Assembly (NCBI GenBank): GCA_963724495.1
Contig: CAVRUZ010000011.1
Span: 57,339-121,338, forward strand
Reading direction: 5' to 3'
Length of the DNA: 64,000 nucleotides
Source: CAVRUZ01 sp963724495
Lineage (GTDB): Bacteria; Actinomycetota; Actinomycetes; Propionibacteriales; DAIQRJ01
Shown piece after piece: positions 48,060 through 56,514 of this stretch. Each line of letters begins with the position of its first letter. Position 1 is the stretch's first letter. The notes under the pieces were generated by a model that searched no databases, was not told the origin of the DNA, and saw only the letters and a program-made list of their open reading frames with translations. Position numbers and translations under genes: made by a program.

Positions 48060-48491
48060 ATGCGGAAAGTCGCCACCACAGCATCGCTCTTGCTCGGCGC
48101 GATCATGATCGTCGCCGCGATCGTCACCTGGATCGTCATCAGCAATACTCTGTCTGAACAGAACATCACGGTCGCGGAAGACGCCAGCTGCATGGCCGGC
48201 GCAACCGTGAGCGGACCTCTCAGCGCCTACTGCCAGGCCCAGGTGATCGACAAACACACGATGGAAATCACTAGGGGCAAGACCTACGCCGAGCTTGATC
48301 GGGAGGATCCCCTGCGGGCAACCGCGATGAACTCGGCGTTCCTCCAGTCATCCCTTTTCACCTCGATCGTCGCCTTCGGCGTCGCCGCGATGGCCGCCGC
48401 TGTCGGGCTCTGTTTCATCCTGATCGGCCTCGGCATCCGCGATGTCAGCCAGTTTGCCGCTCCGCCTCCGGCGCCGGCTCCGGCTCGATAG
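48060..48491 (+). CDS. Two-helix membrane protein of the family often mislabelled LigA
   Basis: A 143-residue protein from ATG 48060 (a TTG at 48051 is in frame but too close to the GAAGG). It has N- and C-terminal membrane helices (SLLLGAIMIVAAIVTWIVIS; IVAFGVAAMAAAVGLCFILI) around an extracytoplasmic loop, SEQNITVAEDASCMAGATVS, then AYCQAQVIDKHTMEITRGKT and AELDREDPLRATAMNSAFLQ. This loop is conserved in actinobacterial proteins often annotated as aromatic ring-opening dioxygenase LigA, but it has no dioxygenase fold. Function unknown. Confidence 0.7.
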   Translation: MRKVATTASLLLGAIMIVAAIVTWIVISNTLSEQNITVAEDASCMAGATVSGPLSAYCQAQVIDKHTMEITRGKTYAELDREDPLRATAMNSAFLQSSLFTSIVAFGVAAMAAAVGLCFILIGLGIRDVSQFAAPPPAPAPAR

Positions 48492-48713
48492 CCCTCCGGT
48501 TTCCCTTGTGTAGCGCCTTGCACCCATCATCGAGTCCTCCGATGCTGGGCGAGTAAGCGGTGGTTTGCTCGAGCGATCTCCCGGCTCGTGCAACTCGTGC
48601 TCGAAGGCTCAACTTAGGAGGTTCGCCTGCGGCATATGCTCAAGGAATTCGTGCCGGATAGCCCGGGCCCGGGGACACCTGTCCCTGATCACCACCCGGG
48701 CCGAGTGCCCGTG

Positions 48714-48779
48714 CGCCGCAGCCCCAAATCTGCGGTCGGGGCTGCGGCGGTATCGGCACGCCCGTAGGGGACGTGCCGA
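48714..48779. terminator. Two adjacent strong hairpins
   Basis: Stem 1: 48714-48725 with 48738-48749 (12 bp). Stem 2: 48753-48760 with 48772-48779 (8 bp, extended by CCC/GGG). They lie between the membrane-protein gene and the DUF6907-like gene, which converge, so a bidirectional terminator fits. Confidence 0.65.
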
Positions 48780-48853
48780 CGCTTGACTGTCCCCCGTGAC
48801 GAATGCGCGTCAATGAGCCTGGGGCGTTGACATCTGTGATCGCCTGACTATCT

Positions 48854-49194
48854 TCAGCAGCTGGTCCTCGGGAAACGTTGCGAATTCATGATGGTTGTCA
48901 TGCACGGTTGTGACGTGAGCATGCCCTCGAAGAACACCGCAACCTGCTCGACCTCGGGGGCGATCCTGCGGGCATCCTCGGCCTGGTGAAGCTGTCAAGC
49001 TCCGTCGACAATCACCCGGCCCCGTCCGCGGGAGCCGTCATCCAGCATCTGGTCCATCAGCATGACGCACCAGTAGCCGATCTCGCCGCTGCTGCAGGAT
49101 GGCGCCGTCTTGCTCCGACCCGGTGAGGCTTGGCCTCGCACCAGTCGGGGCAGCGGCCCGCGGTCGGATCGGCTTGTGTGGTTGTGGTGGTCAT
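48854..49194 (-). pseudogene. DUF6907-like small protein, frameshifted
   Basis: Starts MTTTTTQADPTAGRCPDWCE at 49194; the Cys-Pro-x-Trp-Cys motif is typical of DUF6907 proteins of actinobacterial mobile elements. After a shift near 49120 it continues SSGEIGYWCVMLMDQ, then SRGRGRVIVDGA. After another near 49000 it reads QAEDARRIAPEVEQVAVFFE. The order of parts is right for the family, so it is either decayed or contains sequence errors. Confidence 0.45.
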
Positions 49195-49285
49195 GGCGCG
49201 GACTTCTCCAGTCCAAGATAGTTCGCCCCACAGCGCTCCTGACCTGCACGTTTGTCCCGTGTAGCGGCACACCGTTCACGCGTCC

Positions 49286-49660
49286 CTAATGCGGGAGTAG
49301 CCCGTCAGAGCTCTGGCTGCCGCCAGGCCTCCAAGTCGCGCGCCCCAAGAAGATCCAGCTCTTGAAGTCCGGGGAACTTGCCGCGGGCCACTGCCCAGCG
49401 TTCTCTGCACCAAGCCGAACGTAATGCTCAAAGCAGACAGGCCAGGTCTTGGTCAGCAAGGTGGGCAGCAAGAGACTCTTGGTCCAGTTCCACTCGGTCG
49501 GACGACCACACCGCAGTACCCGGCACTGCAGAGCCGTCCTTCGGGGAGGCGGAACAGGCGCACCCGCTTCCTTCTGCCGTGCGAGTGCCTCCGCTACACG
49601 TGGTGTCCCCCCAACCGTGGAAGAAGACGCCAGCACGTTCGTCCTTGCGCGCTCGGTCAT
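49286..49660 (-). CDS. Small putative zinc-binding protein
   Basis: A 124-residue protein starting MTERARTNVLASSSTVGG. The middle has QCRVLRCGRPTEWNWTKSLL, then KTWPVCFEHYVRLGAENAGQ. The C-x4-C ... C-x2-H spacing resembles a small treble-clef or zinc-ribbon fold common in short proteins of actinobacterial integrative elements. No other domain. Family not named with confidence. Confidence 0.5.
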   Translation of the reverse strand: MTERARTNVLASSSTVGGTPRVAEALARQKEAGAPVPPPRRTALQCRVLRCGRPTEWNWTKSLLLPTLLTKTWPVCFEHYVRLGAENAGQWPAASSPDFKSWIFLGRATWRPGGSQSSDGLLPH

Positions 49661-50011
49661 GAACCAACGCCCTCAACTCCGAGTTCACAGCCGGGGTCCC
49701 GGGCTGCGCAGCTGCCGGTGTGGCCAGCTCATGGTGAAGCCGCCACCAGCATGACGAGGGGAGCACACACCTGGGGTACATGGCCGTACATGCAACAGCC
49801 TCATCTACCGCGGCGCGTGGCACTGAAGTTGCGCGGGGGTTCGCCGCCTAACCGCAACCTCCGGCGTCCGCCAGCATATGACGTAGTTCCTGCCAGTTTC
49901 GCTCGGCTGAGCTTCCTTAGGATGTGTGGCCCGGCGGTGTCTGCTGGACGTTGGTGCCGTTGTTGGTCGGCCAGCCGCGCGCCATCTGTGGAGCGTGGTT
50001 GTGCAAGAACC
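49661..50011. other. No gene seen
   Basis: About 350 bp without a convincing frame. Confidence 0.35.
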
Positions 50012-50266
50012 GTGGGAAGGCTGACAGTCGGGGAGAGTGATGACCGAGAAGGTGAGACGGGCGCAGAGCCCAAGCCGATTCGTTTTGGCAACAACCCACG
50101 CAAGGAAGGTGGAAGCACGTACGACGACTTGCCTCCCGCGATTGCGGTGAGACTCGCCAGGACTCGGGCCGGCGCCATGCCCAGGTTGCTCCCCATCCGC
50201 CAAGACGCGGTCCGCGAGATCATGCCGGATCTCGCACGTGCCCTCGACCGGCTCAGCGAGACATAG
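50012..50266 (+). CDS. Small-protein family copy 2 (84 residues), unknown
   Basis: Candidate start GTG 50012 (VGRLTVGESDDREGETGAEP). The C-terminal half is a predicted helix: AIAVRLARTRAGAMPRLLPI, then RQDAVREIMPDLARALDRL. It is related to the frameshifted copy at 47564-47910 in inverted orientation. The proteins share the E-x-P-K-P-I-x-F-G motif and the D-A-V-R-E-(I/M)-M-P-x-L-A-R helix. Conservation at protein level between diverged copies suggests it was once under selection. No named family. Confidence 0.5.
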   Translation: MGRLTVGESDDREGETGAEPKPIRFGNNPRKEGGSTYDDLPPAIAVRLARTRAGAMPRLLPIRQDAVREIMPDLARALDRLSET

Positions 50267-50479
50267 CGATCGCCCTCGCGTTGACCTAACGCGTGAGGGG
50301 CCGGTTCGCACGGCTGGCCACGTCATCCGGCCACGTCATGCGCGTCATCAGGGGTGTGGGCCGCCTACGCGGTATGGGATATGGGAACCTCCCGCCGAGT
50401 GGGGTGTTTGCGCGGGACTTTGGGGGGTCCTCTTGCAACAGCGGCGCACTGGGGAAGTCTGGTCGGGCTGGCTGGCCCC

Positions 50480-50513
50480 GGCCCGGGTGGCAGCAGCATC
50501 TGCCACCCGGGCC
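50480..50513. terminator. Perfect 14-bp palindrome within dispersed repeat B
   Basis: 50480-50493 pairs perfectly with 50500-50513, loop of 6. The surrounding 125 bp (50385-50510) recur inverted and degenerate at 41915-42050. It could terminate the small gene at 50012-50266, or be part of a mobile repeat. Confidence 0.6.
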
Positions 50514-51099
50514 AACTCCGGGCGCCGCTTGCGCGGTTGCGCCTTCGTACTACCTGCGCCGGACATCCGACGCCCAACTTGAGGGCTCCGGACTGGAGCA
50601 CCGGATCTGATCCTGAGTTCCATGTCGCGGGAGTTGGGCAACCACGGTTCATGCCTGGGCTCGAGGTTGCACCACGGAACGGCGCGGCGGGCGAGCACAC
50701 CAGCCGGGCGGGCAAGGTGCTTCTTCCTAAGCCACGGGTTGGCCCACTCCTGCCGGCGAGTCGACCGACACATGCGGGGAGCCCCGGGCGGGTGCCATTC
50801 GGTACTCACCGCCCGGGGCCACCTGGCTTACCTCATGACTGCCCCGCGAACCGGACGCCGACGAATAAGTCATCGGGTCCGGCGACCGGCAACGCCTTGG
50901 GGGTGCGAGTGCGCCGATGCCGCTTCACTGTCCGCCGCCTCGGACCGGGTGTCAACGCGAGCGGTCGAGGTATCGGCGTATCAGTTCCCTGAACTCAGGT
51001 TGGTGTTCGTAGCGGGCCGCAGGAACCCCCAGTCCCGCAGCCACGCCCTGATGTCGACCGAGTAGGGGCGCGTCACCACGGTTGGTATCGGTAGTCGGC
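50514..51099. other. Mostly no gene; tail of a frameshifted DUF2382 reading
   Basis: On the minus strand at about 51060-51130 the words CLEREPTTDTNRGDAP continue the DUF2382 domain of the neighbouring gene after a frameshift. The rest shows no domain. Confidence 0.4.
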
Positions 51100-51639
51100 T
51101 CACGCTCGAGGCACACTTCGTGGCAGCGGGAGAGTCTGGGTGAAGGTGTCGGTGACGGCGTACTTGCGGATCCGGACACTGCCAGTTTCGCGGCGTTCGG
51201 TGCCGACGTTCAGCCGCTCTTCGGACCTGGTCATGGCGTCGTCGGTGGGGAGGCCGGAGTCATCGCGGCCAACGGTGTCGTCACTCGAGATGACGGCCGT
51301 CGACGGGCAACCAGCCTCGTTGGCGAGCCCGTAGTAGCCGTAGAGCTCGGCTGCCTGGTCTTCCGTGAGGTGATCGCCGGTTGCGGCTCCGTGCCAGGCG
51401 TCCTGGACGAAGTCCTTGTCGTAGGCAACCCACAACTCCTCGCCCCGAACCTCGCTATGCGCCAAAGGCACGAACGACTCGGACGTCCCGAACAGACCGG
51501 TCTTGACCGTCACCCACTCGGGCGCGCCACTCTGGTCGTCCACGTAGAGCTGTTCGGCGCTGCCGATCTTGTTGCCCTGTCGATCGACAACGATGCCGTT
51601 TCCTGCGAGTAACCGCTGCAGGTCTGGACCGCTGACCAT
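51100..51639 (-). CDS. PRC-barrel protein with truncated DUF2382 domain
   Basis: A 179-residue reading from ATG 51639 with AAGGAG 5 nt upstream. PRC barrel: NGIVVDRQGNKIGSAEQLYV, then EWVTVKTGLFGTSESFVPLA and VAYDKDFVQDA. A linker follows, then the start of DUF2382: DAMTRSEERLNVGTERRETG, SVRIRKYAVTDTFTQTLP. It then shifts frame (LEREPTTDTNR follows in another frame) and the second half of the domain is missing here; a matching C-terminal piece is at 41.14-41.27 kb. The family is associated with stress and envelope functions. Possibly inactive. Confidence 0.7.
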   Translation of the reverse strand: MVSGPDLQRLLAGNGIVVDRQGNKIGSAEQLYVDDQSGAPEWVTVKTGLFGTSESFVPLAHSEVRGEELWVAYDKDFVQDAWHGAATGDHLTEDQAAELYGYYGLANEAGCPSTAVISSDDTVGRDDSGLPTDDAMTRSEERLNVGTERRETGSVRIRKYAVTDTFTQTLPLPRSVPRA

Positions 51640-52022
51640 TTGGACTCCTTGTAGTAGTGCTCAAAGGGCCACCGCATGCGCGGGGGATCCGAACTGCTGC
51701 CGTCCGACCGCGACCGCCACACGTCGGTGGGTTGCACCGGTGAAGACGCCTGGTGGTGGCCGAGATGACGCGGACCATTCCGTCAATGGTGGGTCGGTGG
51801 TACTCGTAGCCCGGCAACCGCGAACGGCGAGCTGGAGACGAGGTCGAGGGCACCACGTCTCGCTGGATTCAGTGTCACCGGAAGACGTGGCCATCCTCCT
51901 TTGGGGTGTAGCTCGCTTCGGCCGTCCGACTCTAGATTCACCCGGGGCCCCGCGTACCAGGGTCCTGCTACGGCCATTGAAGAGGGGAAGGGTGTGTTCG
52001 GCTTGTACACGACGAGAGAACC

Positions 52023-52331
52023 TTGGCTCGGCGTGTGGCATCTCGTGACGGATCTCGGGACCTGCGCCGCGACTACCGGGTCGCTCTGCTCCGATACCTG
52101 CCGAGAGGCGACGAATCCGCTTCTACGGCTGGGTACGAGATCGGTCGCGTCGCTGCGACGACCGGCGTCGGGCTGTTGGATCTAGTCCGGATCCATCAAG
52201 AGTTCGTTGGGGAGGTCCTAGGAGCTAGCCGCCCGGAGGAGCGTCTCGAAGTAGAACGAACGGCAGGAGAGTTCCTGCTCGAAGTGCTCAGCACCTTCGA
52301 CATGATCCACAGAGGGCTGATCGACGACTGA
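52023..52331 (+). CDS. RsbU N-terminal-domain-like protein
   Basis: A 102-residue all-helical protein: RDYRVALLRYLPRGDESAST, then GYEIGRVAATTGVGLLDLVR and IHQEFVGEVLG, ending AGEFLLEVLSTFDMIHRGL. This is the pattern of the dimerising N-terminal domain of RsbU-type phosphatases (partner-switching stress regulators), here standing alone without the PP2C domain. It may bind an RsbT-like kinase, or be the remaining front part of a lost phosphatase. The start is TTG 52023 or GTG 52035; no strong ribosome-binding site. Confidence 0.6.
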   Translation: MARRVASRDGSRDLRRDYRVALLRYLPRGDESASTAGYEIGRVAATTGVGLLDLVRIHQEFVGEVLGASRPEERLEVERTAGEFLLEVLSTFDMIHRGLIDD

Positions 52332-52653
52332 GCGGCCGCTGTCTCGGCCATGCACTGCGCCCACGCTCGACTCGTCCCCGGGTTCACAGCCAGCCCTTTG
52401 GGCGTTCGCGCGTATGCACGCCATTGTCGATCGCCCACCTGCCGCAAGGCTCGCCATCGCGCTATCGCATCCAGCTGTGGCGTACATCGCAACGGCTGAC
52501 TGTTGGCATGAGCAAAGTGGCACCCTCGCACCCGTGGCCGATCCCTGGAGGCGAACAGCCCGGCGGGATGTTGCGGTGCTCCCAACGGGCTTGCGACCCC
52601 TGCCTCCGAGCGGCGCAGACCGAAAAGTGGGCACCTTGTCGACTTCATCCCTC
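52332..52653. other. No gene seen
   Basis: 322 bp; only low-quality frames, no domain. Confidence 0.35.
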
Positions 52654-53656
52654 TCAGCCGAGCTCCCGGTTTCTGTCGCGATCCGACCGACCCGGCCATC
52701 GGTGAGACGGAGCGGCGCGCGCCCGGGAGAAGCGTGACCAAGCGGCCTGTTGAAACCCCAGTGTCAGCCAACCCGCGACCGCCATCCCGCAGACATTGAT
52801 GAGCAACTGCAGAGCGCTGCCGCTCACCTCATCCCAAGCGCCGAAAGCGAGTCCAGGGCCACGTTCCCGGACGCCGGCACAGTGGTCACCGAGATGAACA
52901 CACCTGACAGACCGCCCACCTTCGCCGATGTCAGTGACAGGACTGCAGCTGCGGCGGCAATGACGGCCACGACGAGCGACCAGCGGTCAGGGGTGTAGAT
53001 GAAGGCTGTGTCGGGCCTGCGCCCGGTGAGGTCGGCGAGGTCGATCCACCCCGCCCATCTCGCCACCAGCACCAAGACGGTCGTCACCAGGATGGACACG
53101 GCGAAGCCCAACACGAGAGTCCGCAGCGCCAGGCCGAACAGGCTGGGCTTCGAACAAGCGCGAGACCCAGCGCGGCAATCGGGACGAACTCCGGACCGAG
53201 CACCATCGCCCCGATGATGAGCACCTGTGAGTCCAAGACAATGGCCACACCGGCGATCAAGGTGGCCAGGGTCATGAAGCTGAGGTATGTCCAGTTGAGC
53301 TCGGAGTCCTCGTATGCGCGCTGGGTGACCTCGACCCACACGACTGCGTCGGCGCTGCTCCCCGGGGTCCGGCGGTCCGCGTCGAACCCTCGCTGTGAGA
53401 TCCAGGCGTTGATGGGCTCGACGTGGACGCTCCCGAAGTGGTGCACTCCGAGGGCGCGAAGCTCGTCGAGGACATCGTTCGCACCTTCGCGAGCGACATC
53501 GGCAGTGATCACGTCGCCGGCCGGTCGGATCGAGGCGTCGTGCACGATGGCAAGACTGCTCACCGCCTCGCTGCGTTCCAGCAGGCTGACGACCGCGCTG
53601 GACAGGTCGCTCGTGGTTGAGATCCGAAGACGCAGCACCGCGACATCCTCGCGCAT
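52654..53656 (-). CDS. DUF389 family membrane protein, frameshifted
   Basis: Joined reading of about 334 residues from ATG 53656 (MREDVAVLRLRISTTSDLSS). A soluble N-terminal domain is followed by membrane helices: LNWTYLSFMTLATLIAGVAI, VLIIGAMVLGPEFVPIAALG, then after a frameshift near 53150 FGLALRTLVLGFAVSILVTT, and SAKVGGLSGVFISVTTVPAS. After a second shift near 52840 come GLAFGAWDEVSGSALQLLIN and VCGMAVAGWLTL. The I-G-A-M-V-L-G-P-E-F and V-P-A-S-G-N motifs identify DUF389. Transport function is suspected but unknown. Confidence 0.75.
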
Positions 53657-53827
53657 CGCAACTGTGGATCGACGTGCACGCGACACGCAGCGCTCCTGGG
53701 CGGAGGCTCACAGAGCGAATCGGCCATATCCGACAGCAGCGCCACCTGAGACGTGCGACAAGGGCTTTAGGAGATAGAAGGGGACTATTGCCGCTCTTCC
53801 GATTCGTATGAGTCGACCACCGTGGTA

Positions 53828-54445
53828 TTAGCCGATCTCTTCGCCGGCCGCCTTGGCGGCGAGGCGTTCCTCCTCGCTGACCTCCCACACTTCCCACGCT
53901 GCGTGCAGGGCGAGAGCGATGATGAAGCAGCCGAGGATCAAATCGGGCCAGCCCGAACCGGTCCAGAGCGTCAGGACACCCATGGCGATGATCGAGACGT
54001 TGACGAGCACGTCGTTGCGTGCCGACAGGAAGGCTGCGCGGCTGAGCGAGCCGCCGTGGTGACGGACCCGGGCCAGCAGCCACGAGGCTGTGCCGTTCAC
54101 GGCGATGGCGCCGAGCGAGGCGAGGACCAGCGGCGCGACATCAGGGGCTTGCGGGTCGCTGAATCGCTGGATCGCCTGCCATCCAGCCAGCGACGCGGGT
54201 ACCAGGATGACTAGCGTCATGGCCTTGCCGAGCATGGCGCGCCTGGCCAGCGGCCATCCGAGCGCTATGAAGACCAACAGGTTGACCGAAGTGTCTTCAA
54301 GGAAGTCGACGCTGTCGGCCAGCAGCGACACCGACCCGGCAGTCAATGCGACAGTGAACTCGACGAAGAAGTAGGCGAAGTTGATCAGCGCGACGATCAG
54401 AACGACCCGTCGCAGGCGCCGGGCATCCAATTCCTCGGCGGTCAC
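53828..54445 (-). CDS. Cation diffusion facilitator-like transporter, short form
   Basis: A 205-residue six-helix protein. Motifs are SVSLLADSVDFLEDTSVNLL in helix 2 and AFLSARNDVLVNVSIIAMGV in helix 5, the metal-site helices of CDF proteins (usual D-x-x-x-D/H-x-x-x-D pattern). Compared with full CDF proteins it lacks the C-terminal cytoplasmic domain and ends in a charged helix (EVSEEERLAAKAAGEEIG). It would export divalent metals such as zinc or iron. Single gene, start ATG 54445. Confidence 0.78.
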   Translation of the reverse strand: MTAEELDARRLRRVVLIVALINFAYFFVEFTVALTAGSVSLLADSVDFLEDTSVNLLVFIALGWPLARRAMLGKAMTLVILVPASLAGWQAIQRFSDPQAPDVAPLVLASLGAIAVNGTASWLLARVRHHGGSLSRAAFLSARNDVLVNVSIIAMGVLTLWTGSGWPDLILGCFIIALALHAAWEVWEVSEEERLAAKAAGEEIG

Positions 54446-54643
54446 ATCGCGAACCTACCGCGCTGGCAGGCCCACCAGGACCGCCCGACCTGCGTCCAAA
54501 CGTTGCTCAGCCTTCGACACGACAACCAGACCATGCCGGGCGACCCCGAATCTGACGCCACGGAGACCTCGGACTCCGAGTGAGACGAACCGGCCCCCTG
54601 AAGGCTGGTGAAGAGGCGGCACGCACAGCGACGGGGCATCGTG

Positions 54644-55440
54644 CTAGATGCCGAAGGTCAGCGGAGCAACAGGACTTGGGAGGACGCCGAGGATGGCGCA
54701 GGCGCAGAGGGTGCGGAGCACGGACCATTTGGCGACGAAGATCAGCAGGCAGGCGACGGCGTTGAGCGTGACGGCTGGCAGGAAAACGCTGGCGGGCACC
54801 GGGATCTGGGCGTGCATGGCGCCGAAGCTCCAGTCCTTGCTCTCAGTGAACAGGGTGTGGGGGGCGACGTAGACGGCCAGGTCGCCGATCACCCCTAGGA
54901 CGGCCGTAGTGATGCCGGCCAGCGCGGAGGTGAGTGAGCGATTGTGTCGGAGCCGCTCGACGTAGGGGTGCCAAGCAGCACGAGAAGGAATCAGTGCACG
55001 AACTTCGCCCAGGTAACCAGCAGTGACGCCAGGATCGCCGCCGTCCAGGGGTTGATGTCGCCCGGGTGGCGGTAGGCGCCGACGAAGCCGACGGACTGGA
55101 CGACCAGAGATGAACGGTCCGGAGTGGTTTCGGCCAGGGCAAGGCCGCGGACCATCTCTCCAAGCAAATAGCAGCCGTAGATTCACAGCCTGCTCAGCGA
55201 CATAGGAGAGCACGCGTAGGCGCCGCCGAAGTGACCCAGGGAGGCGGCGCCGGAGAACACAGCCCCTGGTCGACGACGATGATGTCCCAGCCACACGCCA
55301 TCCCAACCCCAGTCGGGAGGACCCAGGCGGTCAAGCCAACCGTCAGGATGATCGCTGCTGCGGTGCACGCCGGGCTGGTCGGCGTGCAGGTGATCATCCG
55401 CAACCAGCGGGGCCGGGCCGTCACCGACAGTATCCTTGGC
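54644..55440 (-). pseudogene. chrA: Chromate transporter ChrA, truncated and frameshifted
   Basis: Three pieces in correct order on the minus strand: LTVGLTAWVLPTGVGMACGW and GAASLGHFGGAYACLSYVAE; then GEMVRGLALAETTPDRSSLV and the helix VTWAKFVHFLLVLLGTP-like; then PYVERLRHNRSLTSALAGIT to LRTLCACAILGVL at the C-terminus. The pieces are in different frames and the N-terminal half of ChrA, including its first signature, is missing. It is a decayed metal-resistance gene next to a CDF transporter. Confidence 0.65.
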
Positions 55441-55573
55441 CGGTGGGGTAATGACCGCCGGCCAGCGCTGACCAAGGGCCGGGCCGATCAGTCCGGCGGC
55501 GCAACCACGACCGGGAACGGCACGATTAGGCCGCTCGTGCGAAGGTTGCTGTACCGCCTAACGAGGAGACGAC

Positions 55574-55894
55574 GTGGCGCGCGACAAGCAGATCACCGTT
55601 GAAGAAGACGGTCAGGTCCTGAGCCAGGCAACCGTCTCGTCGAAGGACAAGAACAAGGAGGCACGGGCGCAAGTGCATGTGGCCTCGGGTCATCTCCCGG
55701 CTGGCACTCACCAGAAGATGGCTGACGCCATTCATCAGGCGGTGACCGAAGACAACGCCGAGCGCCTCACGGTCAGCGTTCCTCGCGGTGGCGCCGAGTT
55801 GGTGGAAGGTATCCGCGACCACCTCAACGAGGTGGAGATGCGGTCGGCCGGTTCCACCAGCATCATTCAGGGCGAAGTAGACACCGCCACATGA
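55574..55894 (+). CDS. Small hypothetical protein
   Basis: A 106-residue soluble protein from GTG 55574 with AGGAGA upstream: MARDKQITVEEDGQVLSQAT, then EARAQVHVASGHLPAGTHQK, ADAIHQAVTEDNAERLTVSV and GGAELVEGIRDHLNEVEMRS. Alternating strand and helix pattern, no Cys, no membrane segment. No family recognised. 29 bp before another small gene on the same strand. Confidence 0.6.
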   Translation: MARDKQITVEEDGQVLSQATVSSKDKNKEARAQVHVASGHLPAGTHQKMADAIHQAVTEDNAERLTVSVPRGGAELVEGIRDHLNEVEMRSAGSTSIIQGEVDTAT

Positions 55895-55922
55895 CGGTGG
55901 ACAGCCCGAGAGGATCGAACGG

Positions 55923-56117
55923 ATGACGTCGGTGCAGCACCTTGCCAACGACGATTCCAGCCACTGGTTCGACGTCGTGGTCCGAGAAACGGTCGCAGGT
56001 GTCACCAATGAGCTTGGGACACAGCGCATCGTGACCACTGACCTCCAGTCAGCGCTCCGCCTGGCCGCCGACCTTCCAAAGTTGGCGTGGACGCAGGCAC
56101 TCGTGGATCACCGTTGA
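55923..56117 (+). CDS. Very small hypothetical protein
   Basis: 64 residues from ATG 55923, with GAGAGGA upstream: MTSVQHLANDDSSHWFDVVV, then RETVAGVTNELGTQRIVTTD and LQSALRLAADLPKLAWTQAL. Likely one beta-hairpin and one helix. Same direction and close to the previous small gene, so probably a two-gene unit. No family recognised. Confidence 0.5.
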   Translation: MTSVQHLANDDSSHWFDVVVRETVAGVTNELGTQRIVTTDLQSALRLAADLPKLAWTQALVDHR

Positions 56118-56179
56118 GGCCAGCTGTACGGAACCGTGAAACTTGGCCGTCAGCACAAACTTCTGCCTTTGCACTGGTG

Positions 56180-56490
56180 ACCTAGCACGCCGCTGGGTCC
56201 ACGCGGCCACCCTGAACGATCCGCCACGCGCGCAACCCTCCGCCGAATCCCAGCCGGTCCAGCGACGACGGTCACCGATGCACGGCCCGGCTGGCAGCCA
56301 CGTCAGCCGGCCCGTGCCAGCACCCCCCACCGCGTCCAACCGCTGCTCGACAACAGACAACGCAACCAGCACCGTCCAGGCCCTGCCTCACCAGCGACGC
56401 CCGCAGACACGTCGCCGATGAGGATGGCCTCACCACGGCCGAGTGTTAACCATCACCTGACGCACTACTGTTAAGCATCACCCGAGACAA
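56180..56490. mobile_element. Decayed IS481-type end
   Basis: The minus strand retains LVALSVVEQRLDAVGG, matching the transposase N-terminus of the intact IS nearby. On its right two tandem copies of a GTTAA-CATCACC-GA motif (about 56446-56482) look like a terminal repeat of a second IS481-type element. The intact element inserted right beside it. Confidence 0.55.
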
Positions 56491-56514
56491 GACACGCTCG
56501 GCGGTCGCGTGCCG

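Noticed and set aside
48060..48491. True aromatic ring-opening dioxygenase LigA
   Set aside because: The name is a database habit for this family; the protein is two membrane helices with a short loop and has no dioxygenase motifs.
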